A DNA stretch of 64,000 bases from Labilithrix sp. (GTDB taxonomy: Bacteria; Myxococcota_A; Polyangia; Polyangiales; Polyangiaceae), in assembly GCA_019637195.1 (NCBI GenBank), contig JAHBWA010000027.1, positions 17,007 to 81,006 on the forward strand. Direction: 5' to 3'. The position numbers and the translations under genes were made by a program. Of this stretch, positions 29,453-37,388 are shown piece after piece. Position 1 is the first letter of the stretch. The number at the start of each line of letters is the position of its first letter. The notes below the pieces were generated by a model. The model did no database searches. It saw only the letters and a list, made by a program, of their open reading frames with translations, and was not told the DNA's origin.

Positions 29453-30268
29453 TCAGTCCAGGCGCTGCTCCAGCCTCACGACCAGTCGGCGGACGATGTC
29501 GCGGTCATCGGCGAACAGCGCGTGACCTGTGTCCGGCACGAGCTCGAGCTCCGCGCGCGGCAGCCGGCGCGCGAGCACCTCGGCGTTCCGCTTCGGGATC
29601 AAGAGATCCTCGGCGCCCGTGGCGACCACCGCCGGGCAGTCGATGCGCGCCAGACGAGGAGCCACGAAGTGCGTCGAAGCGGCGAAGAGGTGCGCCGCGA
29701 ACGTCGCGGGCGACGTCGGATCGTTTCGCATCGCGTCGGGCCAGTCGCGGAAGATCTCGCGCGCCCGGCCCCACTTCGAGGGAGGCAAGAGGAGGCGCGC
29801 CATGTTGGCCGAAGGCTCGCCCCCGCGAAACGGCGTCGAGAGCAGGCGGTAGAGCGACATCGGCGCCGGCAGCGCCCCGGCGAGGAAGCCGGGCGTGGTC
29901 GCGAGCAGCACGAGCCCGCGAACACGCGCGCGGTGGCGGAGCGCGACGTGCTGCGCGATCATCCCGCCCATCGAGATCCCGACCACGATGGCGTCGTCCA
30001 CGCCGGCGTCGTCGAGGACCGCCGCCACGTCGTCGGCCATCGTGCCCATCGTCCACGGCGGACGAGGGCGCCCGCTCTTGCCGGTGCCTCGGTTGTCGAC
30101 CACGATCACGCGGCGCGGCTTCGCCTCGTCCGCGGTCAACCGCTCGGGGACGTCGAACCAGAAACGCGAAGAGAGGCCCAGGCCCTGGAGGAGGACGACC
30201 GCCGGCGCCCGCTCGGGACCGCGGGTCGCGTAGTGGATGCTGGCGCCCGGGCGGGTCACGAAGGGCAT
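29453..30268 (-). CDS. Alpha/beta-fold hydrolase
   Basis: A 271-residue soluble alpha/beta hydrolase. The nucleophile elbow is GISMGG, the oxyanion loop is LLQGLGLSSRFW, the acid is probably the Asp in GAEDLLIP and the base is the His in DTGHALF, so the catalytic triad is complete. VVDNRGTGKSGRP is the usual motif after strand 4. Esterase, lactonase or thioesterase activity is possible; the substrate is unknown. GGGGAG four bases upstream of ATG 30268 is a good ribosome-binding site. It is divergent from the histone-like gene and shares a 35-base promoter region with it. Confidence 0.88.
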   Translation of the reverse strand: MPFVTRPGASIHYATRGPERAPAVVLLQGLGLSSRFWFDVPERLTADEAKPRRVIVVDNRGTGKSGRPRPPWTMGTMADDVAAVLDDAGVDDAIVVGISMGGMIAQHVALRHRARVRGLVLLATTPGFLAGALPAPMSLYRLLSTPFRGGEPSANMARLLLPPSKWGRAREIFRDWPDAMRNDPTSPATFAAHLFAASTHFVAPRLARIDCPAVVATGAEDLLIPKRNAEVLARRLPRAELELVPDTGHALFADDRDIVRRLVVRLEQRLD

Positions 30269-30280
30269 GGTGGTCTCCCC

Positions 30281-30297
30281 AATCTATCGCCTACGTT
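30281..30297. promoter_or_regulatory. Overlapping divergent promoter region
   Basis: Two -10-like hexamers sit back to back: TAGATT on the minus strand (30281-30286), 12 bases from ATG 30268 with GGGGAG between, and TACGTT on the plus strand (30292-30297), six bases from ATG 30304. The two polymerases would compete for this short AT-richer spot. Confidence 0.45.
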
Positions 30298-30303
30298 TGT
30301 CTC

Positions 30304-31392
30304 ATGGCAGGTCGTCGAGCGAAGAAGCCAGCCGTCCCCGACACGTCACCCCGGCCGAAGCGCGCCGCGGCGCCAGCGGTGCCCAGTGCGAAGCGCTCGG
30401 GCGGAGGGGAGCCGAGTCGCGCCGGCGCGAAGAAGAAAGCCGGCGCGAAGACGAAGACCGCCGTGAAGAAATCTGCCGCGAAGAAGAACGCGGCGGCGAA
30501 GACGTCCCGAGCCGCGCAGACAGCAAAGAAGGCCGCGACCGCGAAGAAGGCCGCGACCGCGAAGAAGGCCGCGACCGCAAAGAAGGCCGCGACCGCAAAG
30601 AAGGCCGCGACCGCAAAGAAGGCCGCAGCCGCGAAGAAGAGCGCGGCCAGCAAAAGGGCCGCCGGCGCGGCCGCGAAGAAGACTGCAGCAGCGAAGAAGA
30701 CTGCAGCAGCGAAGAAGACTGCAGCAGCGAAGAAGACTGCAGCAGCGAAGAAGAACGCGGCGAGCAAAGAGACCGCCGGCGCGGCCACGAAGAAGACTGT
30801 AGCCGCGAGGAAGGCCGCGGCCGCGGAGTCTCGAGCAGGCACGACGTCGGCCACGCGCCGGCCTTCGGTGCCGCCGACCGAACGCTCTCCGACGACGAGC
30901 CCGGCGGGCGCCGGCCCGGTGATGCCGTCGGCGCGCGTGCTCGCGACGTGCGCCGAGCTGCCGACCGAGCGCTCGCTCACCGACGAGGAGCGCGAGGCCA
31001 TGGCGAAGGTCGCGGAGACGGCGCGCGGCTTCGTGGGCGCCATCGGCGCGCCTCACGAGATCGTCGGCGGCGTCTCCGCGTTCATCGAGGAGGTGCGCGC
31101 CGGGCGCCGCGAAGAGCCGCGAAGTCAGGATGTCCGTCTCGGCCTCGGCGTCCTCTGGGGCGAGCAGCTCCGCGCGCAGGTCGGCTGGCGCTGGGTCCAC
31201 CTGACCTATCCCGACGGCTTCGCCTCGTACGCGCTCGTCCCGGACGACCGCGCGTTCGCGTGCTTCCCGCTGAATCGCGTCCCGGAAGCCCTTCGCCGCG
31301 ACGGCACGAACACCTCGGCGCACGTCTTCGAGTCGATCCGCACCGGGACCCTGCCGGCGCGCAACGCGAACGCCTACCTCGTGATCGGCTGA
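30304..31392 (+). CDS. Histone-H1-like Lys/Ala-rich protein with C-terminal domain
   Basis: This 362-residue protein is bipartite. Residues ~1-190 are Lys/Ala-rich with KKAATA and KKTAAA hexapeptide repeats, as in eukaryotic histone H1 tails and bacterial H1-like or HU-tail proteins, and should bind DNA without sequence specificity. After a Ser/Pro linker, residues ~205-362 form a folded domain (TDEEREAMAKVAETARGFVG ... VGWRWVHLTYPDGFASYALV) that I do not recognise; it has no membrane segment. ATG 30304 follows the hexamer TACGTT. The repeats are perfect at DNA level in two arrays (see repeat entries), so repeat number could change easily. A nucleoid-associated role is inferred from composition only. 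Confidence 0.8.
   Translation: MAGRRAKKPAVPDTSPRPKRAAAPAVPSAKRSGGGEPSRAGAKKKAGAKTKTAVKKSAAKKNAAAKTSRAAQTAKKAATAKKAATAKKAATAKKAATAKKAATAKKAAAAKKSAASKRAAGAAAKKTAAAKKTAAAKKTAAAKKTAAAKKNAASKETAGAATKKTVAARKAAAAESRAGTTSATRRPSVPPTERSPTTSPAGAGPVMPSARVLATCAELPTERSLTDEEREAMAKVAETARGFVGAIGAPHEIVGGVSAFIEEVRAGRREEPRSQDVRLGLGVLWGEQLRAQVGWRWVHLTYPDGFASYALVPDDRAFACFPLNRVPEALRRDGTNTSAHVFESIRTGTLPARNANAYLVIG
30526..30633 (+). repeat. 18-bp in-frame tandem repeat array 1 (KKAATA)
   Basis: Six consecutive 18-base units of the form aagaaggccgcgaccgc(a/g). The first five differ only at the last base and the sixth has gcagcc in place of gcgacc. It lies inside the histone-H1-like gene and keeps the frame. Confidence 0.9.
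30676..30747 (+). repeat. 18-bp in-frame tandem repeat array 2 (KKTAAA)
   Basis: Four identical 18-base units of the form aagaagactgcagcagcg inside the histone-H1-like gene. Codon choice differs from array 1 (act/gca instead of gcc/gcg), so the two arrays expanded separately. Confidence 0.9.
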
Positions 31393-31475
31393 AGTCCTTT
31401 GGAGAGCAGCCGCCCCCCGCGAGCGCCCGCGCGGTTCGCCCGCCGAACGACGTCGTCCTGTTGTAAGACTGGAGG

Positions 31476-33605
31476 GTGCGCTCCGCGAGGAACCTCGTCG
31501 CCGCGGCTTGCCTCGGCCTCGCGTGCGGCGGAGGCGATGCGAGCGACGGCGGCCCGTGCACCGGTGCCGAGTGCTCGCCGACCGACGCCGGCGACGGCTG
31601 CCCCGAGGGCCTCGCGCTCGATCGCGAGGCGGGCGCGTGCGTCGACGTCGCGCCGGAGGACGACTGCCCGCCCGGATCGGCGCCGTTCCTCGGCAGCCGC
31701 ACGTGCCAGCCTGTCGGCTGGTCATGCGCCGCGCCCTACGAGAAGGACCCGGCGGGGTGGGGCTGCCGTCCGACGCTCGCGAGCGCGTGCGGTCCCGGGA
31801 CGCTCGAGACGTTCGGCGCCACGAGCTGCAAGCCCGTCGGCGACTGCGACGCGCCGTTCCCTCCCCCGGGCGCGGCGTTCATCGTCGACGCGACGCTCGC
31901 CGCCGAGGACGCGACCCACAAGCGGTCGGTCTTCGACGCCGTCGCCGCCGCCCGCCCCGGCGACGTCGTCGCGATCATGCCGGGGGAGTACGTCGAGGAC
32001 GTCGACGTCGCGAGCGCGAACGTCTCGATCGTCGGCAAGTGCGCGGCCCAGGTCACCCTCAAGAACCCTGGCGACCGCCGCGCGGGCATCCTCGTCGACG
32101 GTGTACGCGGCGTGCGCATCCGCGGGCTGACCCTCACCGGCCACATGTCCGGCGTCCTCGTCAAAGGCGGGGGCGAGGCCACGCTCGAGGACAGCCTCGT
32201 CACCAAGAACCGCTACATGGGTGTGTACGCGGCGGAGAGCGGCTCCCGCATCCGCGTCGCCCGCTCGCGGATCGACGACGTCGTGCCCGACGCCGATCGG
32301 TTCGGCTGGGGAGCGGCCGCGCAGCTGGGCGCCGCGGTCGAGCTCGAAGACGTCGTCGTGAGCGCGGCGACCGGCTACGGCATCGTCGCTGCGAACGCGG
32401 GGAGCAGCGCCACGGTCCGCCGCACCGTGGTCCGCGGCACGCGCCTCGACGTCTCGGGGACCTTCGCCACCGGCCTCGGGCTCTCCCAGGGCTCGAGCTC
32501 CGACGTCGACGGCCTGCTCGTCGAGGAGGCTCGCGGCATCGGCGTCATGGCCTCCGCCGCCAAGCTCACCGGCGCGCACCTCGTCGTGCTCCACACGACG
32601 AAGAGCGCCGGGCCGGGGCGAGGCCTGCAGGTCTCGAAGGGCGGGAGCGCCGTCCTCGCCGAGAGCTACGTGGCGACGAGCGACGAGGCCAACGTCCTCG
32701 TGCTCGAGCCGAAGTCGAGCGCGACGATCACGAAGAGCGTCGTCGCCGGCGATCCCTCGGGCGATCGGACGCGCGCCGCCCACGGCGTGCGGATCGCGCT
32801 GGGCGCGTCGCTCGACATCGCGGCGTCCGCGCTGGTCTCGAACGTCGAGGTGGGCCTCGCCGTGCAGGACCCCGGCACCCGCGCCACGGTCGACGGCGTC
32901 CTCGTCCGGGACACACTCTCGCTCCGCGAAGGCACGAGCGACCAGCGCGGGGTCGGCGTCGGCGTCGCCTACGGGGCCGTCCTCGACATGAAGCGGAGCG
33001 TCGTCGAGAGGAACGAGTACGCCGGTGTCCTCGTCTCGCGCACGGACGACGACGCGCTCTCCACGGCGACGATCACGAGCACCCTCGTCCGGCGCACGCG
33101 CGCGCTCGGCGAGACCGGCATCGGCGGACGCGGGGTCGAGGTGAGCCGCGGGGCCGCCGCGACGCTCGACGGCTGCGCGATCACGGAGAACCGCGAGGTC
33201 TCGCTGCTCGTCGGGCTCGACGGCGCTTCGCTCGCGGTGCGACGCTCGATCGTGCGCGACACGGAGCAGAACGCGGAGCAGACGTTCGGCCACGGCATCC
33301 TCGGCTCGGCCGGCGCGTCGCTCGTCGTCGACGGCTCATGGCTCATCGGCCACCCGGGTGTCGGCCTCACCGCGGCGGGCGCGGCCGCGACCGTCTCGGG
33401 CTCGCTCGTCGCGCGCTGCGCCGTCGGCGTGCACACGCAGGACGGCTCGGAGCTGCAGGTCGCGCCGACGGTCCCGGACGCGCCCCGCCCTCCCGACGTC
33501 GTGATCTCGGACGACACGCGCTTCGTCGACAACGCCACGCGCGTCGGATCGGGTCAGATCCCCATCCCCGAGCTCTTCGCCCCCGCCGCGCGCGCGAAGC
33601 CGTGA
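31476..33605 (+). CDS. Right-handed beta-helix lipoprotein
   Basis: A 709-residue lipoprotein with lipobox LGLAC (~Cys17). A cysteine-rich spacer (~25-125, pairs such as GPCTGAEC and CDAPFPPPG) precedes a long parallel beta-helix (~135-690). DVVAIMPGEYVEDVDV opens it in the style of DUF1565/PbH1 proteins, and it continues with ~22-residue rungs such as GVRIRGLTLTGHMSGVLVKG and SRIRVARSRIDDV. No pectinase-like catalytic carboxylates stand out, so a binding or structural surface role is more likely than polysaccharide lyase activity. GTG 31476 has GGAGG immediately upstream. It shares its stop region with a palindrome used by the convergent gene. Confidence 0.85.
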   Translation: MRSARNLVAAACLGLACGGGDASDGGPCTGAECSPTDAGDGCPEGLALDREAGACVDVAPEDDCPPGSAPFLGSRTCQPVGWSCAAPYEKDPAGWGCRPTLASACGPGTLETFGATSCKPVGDCDAPFPPPGAAFIVDATLAAEDATHKRSVFDAVAAARPGDVVAIMPGEYVEDVDVASANVSIVGKCAAQVTLKNPGDRRAGILVDGVRGVRIRGLTLTGHMSGVLVKGGGEATLEDSLVTKNRYMGVYAAESGSRIRVARSRIDDVVPDADRFGWGAAAQLGAAVELEDVVVSAATGYGIVAANAGSSATVRRTVVRGTRLDVSGTFATGLGLSQGSSSDVDGLLVEEARGIGVMASAAKLTGAHLVVLHTTKSAGPGRGLQVSKGGSAVLAESYVATSDEANVLVLEPKSSATITKSVVAGDPSGDRTRAAHGVRIALGASLDIAASALVSNVEVGLAVQDPGTRATVDGVLVRDTLSLREGTSDQRGVGVGVAYGAVLDMKRSVVERNEYAGVLVSRTDDDALSTATITSTLVRRTRALGETGIGGRGVEVSRGAAATLDGCAITENREVSLLVGLDGASLAVRRSIVRDTEQNAEQTFGHGILGSAGASLVVDGSWLIGHPGVGLTAAGAAATVSGSLVARCAVGVHTQDGSELQVAPTVPDAPRPPDVVISDDTRFVDNATRVGSGQIPIPELFAPAARAKP

Positions 33606-33636
33606 GCGCGCGCGCGTAGCCGGACGCGCTCACGGC
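33599..33636. terminator. Perfect 12-bp hairpin between convergent genes
   Basis: GCCGTGAGCGCG (33599-33610) pairs perfectly with CGCGCTCACGGC (33625-33636) across a 14-base loop. The palindrome contains the stop codons of both convergent genes and can act as a bidirectional terminator. No T-tract follows on either side, so it would be a non-classical one. Confidence 0.6.
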
Positions 33637-34199
33637 ACGTAGATCTTGTTCTGCCTGCCGGGCACGTGGCAGTTCGCCGAGTCGCAGCTCGCGGCCTGGC
33701 CCTCGCCGAGCGAGGTCGACATGCTCTCGGTGCCGGCCGCGCTCCGGACGTGCGTCTTCGAGCCCGCCTTCACCGGCGCGCCGATCAGCCAGAAGAAGCC
33801 GTCGGCGTCGCTCTTCACCGGCCCGAGCTGCTCGGCACCGTTGACGACGATGACGTCGACGTCCGCGGCGGGCGAGCCCCCCCGGACGACGCGGCCGCCG
33901 AACGAGAAGGCCTTGTCCTTGGCGAGGCCGGCGCTGTTGTGGCACGTCAAGCAGTCGATCGTGTCGGAGGGTGCCGTCGGGCCGCCGGTGCCTTCGTGGG
34001 CGACGACCATCCTCTGATCGGGCCGGTTCGCCGTCGGACTGTAGTCGGTCCCGAACACGCCACCCCCGGCGCCTCCCGTCGCCGACTCGCGCGGCAGCGG
34101 CTTGCCGAGGATGACGCCGGCAGCGCCGAACTGCGGCTCGTCGGGCGCGCACGCCCCGAGGGCTGCAGCCAGCAGCAGCGTCACGGGAAGCCCTCGCAT
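33630..34199 (-). CDS. Lipoprotein with c-type haem motifs (CLTCH and CX4CH)
   Basis: A 189-residue lipoprotein. ATG 34199 is preferred over the longer reading from 34280 because it opens directly with a signal peptide, MRGLPVTLLLAAALGAC. Two haem-binding motifs are visible: CLTCH near the middle (DCLTCHNSAGLAKD) and CDSANCH near the C-terminus, a CX4CH variant. Between them is a beta-rich stretch (AFSFGGRVVRGG ... DADGFFWLIGAPVKAG) similar to the product of the 36220 gene, which suggests common ancestry. It is divergent from the outer-membrane barrel operon, about 135 bases away. A periplasmic or surface electron carrier is inferred. Confidence 0.8.
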   Translation of the reverse strand: MRGLPVTLLLAAALGACAPDEPQFGAAGVILGKPLPRESATGGAGGGVFGTDYSPTANRPDQRMVVAHEGTGGPTAPSDTIDCLTCHNSAGLAKDKAFSFGGRVVRGGSPAADVDVIVVNGAEQLGPVKSDADGFFWLIGAPVKAGSKTHVRSAAGTESMSTSLGEGQAASCDSANCHVPGRQNKIYVP

Positions 34200-34321
34200 C
34201 CATGGAAAGAGAGCACGACGCGTGCCCCGGCGCGAGGGCTGACCTTCGGAAGCACGGGGCCGGCCAGGCGCGATCTTCACCGGCGCCCGATTTGAGCGTC
34301 ATGAGTTGCCCGAACCCCTTG

Positions 34322-34327
34322 TAGTGT
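34322..34327 (+). promoter_or_regulatory. Candidate -10 box for barrel/cytochrome operon
   Basis: TAGTGT ends eight bases before ATG 34336, and the bases between hold no clear Shine-Dalgarno sequence. It would start the transcript of the three-gene set 34336-37361. Confidence 0.45.
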
Positions 34328-34335
34328 AGGGTCGC

Positions 34336-36216
34336 ATGACTGGCGCGCGGATGTCGGCCGGAGCCCGCGCTCGGGACGTGAGGGCGCTCGCGGCCTGGGT
34401 CATCGCGCTCGTCGCGTCGTTCGTGCACGCCGACGCTTACGCCGCGCCGCGCGTCGCGCAGCGGCGACCGGCCGCGCCGGCTCCGGCCGCCGAGCGACCG
34501 TCGCGTGGCTGGTCGAATCCGAAGGCCCTCGAGCTCGCGAAGGAGGGCATCGACGCCAAGAAGCGCGGCGACCTCGCGCTGTTCATCCAGAAGGACCAGG
34601 CCTCGCTCGTCCTCGAGGACCACCCGTACGTCCGCCTGCACGTCTCGAGCTGCCTCGCGGGCCAGGGTCGCTTCAAGGACGCGCTCATCGCGGCGCGCGA
34701 CGCGCTCGCCGCCGGCATCCGCAACGAGGACGAGGACCTGAAGCGCGCGGCCCTCGCGCGCGTGCAGGAGCTCTTGCCGAAGCTCGCGAAGCTGAAGCTC
34801 GCGATCCCGAACAAGACGCAAGGCCTTAAGATCACCCTCACGCCCGCCGTCGGAGCCGGGACGTCGATCCGCCCGAGCCAGCTCAAGGGCCCGATCTCCG
34901 TCGATCCCGGCGAGTACACGATCGAGGCCGTCCGCGAAGAAAAGGGAGACCGCTACCTCTTCCGGGAGAGGATCACGATCGACGAGGGCGAGGAGAAGGA
35001 GGTCGAGATCCTCCCGAAGAGGGACCACCTGGCCGACGAGGTCGAGGAGTGCCTCCGCAACGCGAAGACGTACAAGGAGCGCCTCAAGTGCATCGAGGAG
35101 TCGACGACGCACCCGAACGTCCACGTCGGGATCGACGTGAGCGCGTACACGGACTCGACGGCTGTGCACGTGCTCACGCCGGCGATCAACGCGTCGGTCG
35201 TCTCGCCCACCGGCGGATGGAACGTCGGCGGCTCGTACCTCCTCGACATGGTGACCGCCGCGTCGCCGGACCTCGTGTCGACCGCGTCGCGCTCGTTCCA
35301 CGAGGAGCGCCACGCGGCGTCGCTCAACGGCGGCTACAAATTCTCGTTCGCCGACGTCGGGCTGAACGGGAACGTCTCGAGCGAGCCCGACTACCTCTCG
35401 CGCACGCTCGGCGGCTCGATCAGCACCGAGCTGAACGACAAGCTCATCACGCCGCGCCTCGGCTACAACTACTCGTGGGACACGATCGGCTACCGGAACA
35501 CGCCGTTCAGCCAGTTCAGCCGCGCGCTGACGACGCACGCGATCGAGGCCGGCGTCACGTTCGTCATGTCGCCGACGACGCTCCTCGTCACCGGCGTCTC
35601 GATGGGCTTCGAGCGCGGAGAGAACTCGAAGCTCTACCGCTTCATCCCGATGTTCCCCGCCGACATCGCCTCGCGCATCCCCGCGGGGGCGACGGCCTCG
35701 CTCGTCAACGAGGAGCGCCTCAGCTTCCGCCCGCGCGAGTTCGTCCCGCAGCAGCGCGACCGGTTCGCGATCGGCGCGCGCGTCAACCATCGCTTCAGCA
35801 GCGGCACGCTGCGCGTCGAGGAGCGCCTCTACACGGACAACTGGGGCATCAAGGCGTCGACGACCGACGGCCGCTACCTCCACGACCTCGGCGAGAGCCT
35901 GCGCGTCTGGCCGCACCTCCGCCTGCACGCGCAGTCGGGCGCGAGCTTCTACCAGCTCGCGTACACCGGGGTCGTCGACGGGCAAGGCACGCCGGTCGAG
36001 ATCCCGCGCTACCGCACGACCGACCGCGAGGCCTCGCCGATGGTCGCGGTGACCGCCGGCGGCGGCGCGCGCATCGCCCTCACCAACGAGAAGGCGCCGA
36101 CCCAGTACGCGATCGTCGTGAGCGGCGACGTGATGTACAATCGGTACTTCGAGTCCCTCTTCATCCTCAGCCGAACCGCCGTGTGGGGCACCCTCGGCTT
36201 CGACGCAGAGTTCTGA
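34336..36216 (+). CDS. Outer-membrane beta-barrel protein, DUF3570-like
   Basis: A 626-residue exported protein with a signal peptide ending DAYAAP (~residue 37). Residues ~55-155 are helical with TPR-like features (DDP-type KRGDLALFIQKDQASLVL, AGQGRFKDALIAARDAL). Residues ~155-215 form a PEGA-like beta domain (ISVDPGEYTIEAVREEKGDRY). From ~255 to the end it is a long beta-barrel with aromatic-ended strands closing in LGFDAEF. VNVSAYTDSTAVHVLTPAIN-like and GGSYLLDMVTAASPD segments match the DUF3570 outer-membrane family, which elsewhere sits next to redox lipoproteins. The next gene starts three bases after its stop. A pore or scaffold for the haem lipoproteins is inferred. Confidence 0.78.
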   Translation: MTGARMSAGARARDVRALAAWVIALVASFVHADAYAAPRVAQRRPAAPAPAAERPSRGWSNPKALELAKEGIDAKKRGDLALFIQKDQASLVLEDHPYVRLHVSSCLAGQGRFKDALIAARDALAAGIRNEDEDLKRAALARVQELLPKLAKLKLAIPNKTQGLKITLTPAVGAGTSIRPSQLKGPISVDPGEYTIEAVREEKGDRYLFRERITIDEGEEKEVEILPKRDHLADEVEECLRNAKTYKERLKCIEESTTHPNVHVGIDVSAYTDSTAVHVLTPAINASVVSPTGGWNVGGSYLLDMVTAASPDLVSTASRSFHEERHAASLNGGYKFSFADVGLNGNVSSEPDYLSRTLGGSISTELNDKLITPRLGYNYSWDTIGYRNTPFSQFSRALTTHAIEAGVTFVMSPTTLLVTGVSMGFERGENSKLYRFIPMFPADIASRIPAGATASLVNEERLSFRPREFVPQQRDRFAIGARVNHRFSSGTLRVEERLYTDNWGIKASTTDGRYLHDLGESLRVWPHLRLHAQSGASFYQLAYTGVVDGQGTPVEIPRYRTTDREASPMVAVTAGGGARIALTNEKAPTQYAIVVSGDVMYNRYFESLFILSRTAVWGTLGFDAEF

Positions 36217-36219
36217 GTC

Positions 36220-36816
36220 ATGAGGAGTCCCCGTGAGCACGGCAGCACGAGACGACACCGCGCAGCGGCGCTCGTCTTCGCCGGCGCGGCGCTGTCGCTC
36301 GTCGCCGGATCGATGCTGGGAGGGTGCACCGATCCCGTGCGCGACGCCGAGATCGAGGCGCTCGGGCCGGAGGAGCCGGGCGTGACGCCGAACCCGGAGC
36401 ACCGCCCAGGGCAGCCCTGCCTCCACTGCCATTCGCAGGGCGGGCCGGCGTCGAACAAGCCGTTCGCGATCGCCGGGACGGTCTACGAGACCGACAGGCC
36501 GGGCTCGAACGGCGCCGACGGGATCTTCGTCCAGTTCGTCGACTCGGCCGGCGGCGGGCCACGCGAGATCCCGCAGACGGGCCCGTCCGGGAACTTTTAC
36601 GTGCCGCTGCAGGATTGGACCGACCTCAAGTACCCGGTCCGCGTCGGCCTCTACGAGGACCTGAACGGACCGCCGACGGTGATCATGAAGAGCCTCATCA
36701 ACCGCGAGGGGTCCTGCAATTTCTGTCATCGCCCCAACCTCGCGGATCCGACGGACCAGGAGATCGACGACAGCCGCAGCTCCGCGGGGCAGATTTTCTT
36801 GAGGTCGGGATCATGA
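36220..36816 (+). CDS. Lipoprotein with two c-type haem motifs
   Basis: This 198-residue lipoprotein has an Arg-rich start, a hydrophobic stretch ending SMLGGC (~Cys36) and two canonical motifs: CLHCH (~residue 67) and CNFCH (~residue 166). Between them is a beta-sandwich-like region (FAIAGTVYETDRPGSNGADG ... SGNFYVPLQDWTDLKYPVRV) resembling carboxypeptidase-regulatory/transthyretin-like folds, shared in outline with the 33630 product. It starts three bases after the barrel gene and overlaps the next gene by ATGA, so these three genes are one operon. A di-haem electron carrier at the outer membrane is inferred. Confidence 0.82.
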   Translation: MRSPREHGSTRRHRAAALVFAGAALSLVAGSMLGGCTDPVRDAEIEALGPEEPGVTPNPEHRPGQPCLHCHSQGGPASNKPFAIAGTVYETDRPGSNGADGIFVQFVDSAGGGPREIPQTGPSGNFYVPLQDWTDLKYPVRVGLYEDLNGPPTVIMKSLINREGSCNFCHRPNLADPTDQEIDDSRSSAGQIFLRSGS

Positions 36817-37361
36817 CATCGCATACGCGGCGTCGTTCGCTCGTCATCGCGCTCGCCGCGGCCTCCGTCGCCGCGGCCTCGGCGTCGTGCAGCCTCCGCA
36901 CGGAGTCGGGGGAGTTCGGCGATCTCCCCGACCGGGCGTCGTTCGTCGACAACAACGTGTCGCTCTTCATGGAGGTCCGCTGCGGCGGCCTCGACTGCCA
37001 CGGGCAGGTCGGACGGCCGCTGCGGATCTACGGCCAGACAGGGCTGCGGCTCAAAGCCCGTGAGGACGGGCTGCGCGACAACTCGCCCACGACCGACGAG
37101 GAGCGCACCGAGAACTATCGGTCGGTCGTCGGCCTCGAACCCGAAGCGCTGGCGGAGTGCTTCGAGTCGAAGGGCGAGAAGATCGCCACCTTCCAGCTCC
37201 TCAAGAAGCCGCTCGGCGCCGAGAACGACGGCATCCGCCACAAGGGTGGGCCGGTCCTGCGGCCCTCACAATCGGATCCCGGGTGGCAGTGCCTGTTCGG
37301 CTGGGTGAGCGACAACGTCGACGCCGCAGAGTGCGAGCGCGCCTCGAAGATCACGCCCTGA
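36813..37361 (+). CDS. Lipoprotein with single CX4CH haem-like motif
   Basis: A 182-residue lipoprotein with lipobox ASASC (~Cys26). The central motif RCGGLDCHGQVGRPLRIYG contains CGGLDCH, a CX4CH rather than CxxCH arrangement. Two further cysteines near the C-terminus (AECFESKG, WQCLFGWVSD) could form a disulphide. The phrase CGGLDCHGQ...LRIYG appears to be a family signature in myxobacteria, from memory; no function is established. It is translationally coupled (ATGA) to the upstream di-haem lipoprotein. Whether the CX4CH binds haem or something else needs the protein. Confidence 0.78.
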   Translation: MTSHTRRRSLVIALAAASVAAASASCSLRTESGEFGDLPDRASFVDNNVSLFMEVRCGGLDCHGQVGRPLRIYGQTGLRLKAREDGLRDNSPTTDEERTENYRSVVGLEPEALAECFESKGEKIATFQLLKKPLGAENDGIRHKGGPVLRPSQSDPGWQCLFGWVSDNVDAAECERASKITP

Positions 37362-37375
37362 GGCGACCCGGGGTG

Positions 37376-37381
37376 TAGCCT
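37376..37381 (+). promoter_or_regulatory. Candidate -10 box for leaderless transcript of 37389 gene
   Basis: TAGCCT ends seven bases before ATG 37389, with no Shine-Dalgarno motif at a normal distance. Confidence 0.4.
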
Positions 37382-37388
37382 CGAGCGG

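Noticed and set aside
30526..30747. Possible CRISPR array
   Set aside because: The repeats are directly adjacent, in frame and without spacers; they encode Lys/Ala hexapeptides.
33367..36729. Minus-strand open frame of ~1,120 codons
   Set aside because: Antisense to the barrel and cytochrome genes, whose signal peptides, haem motifs and overlapping starts are convincing.
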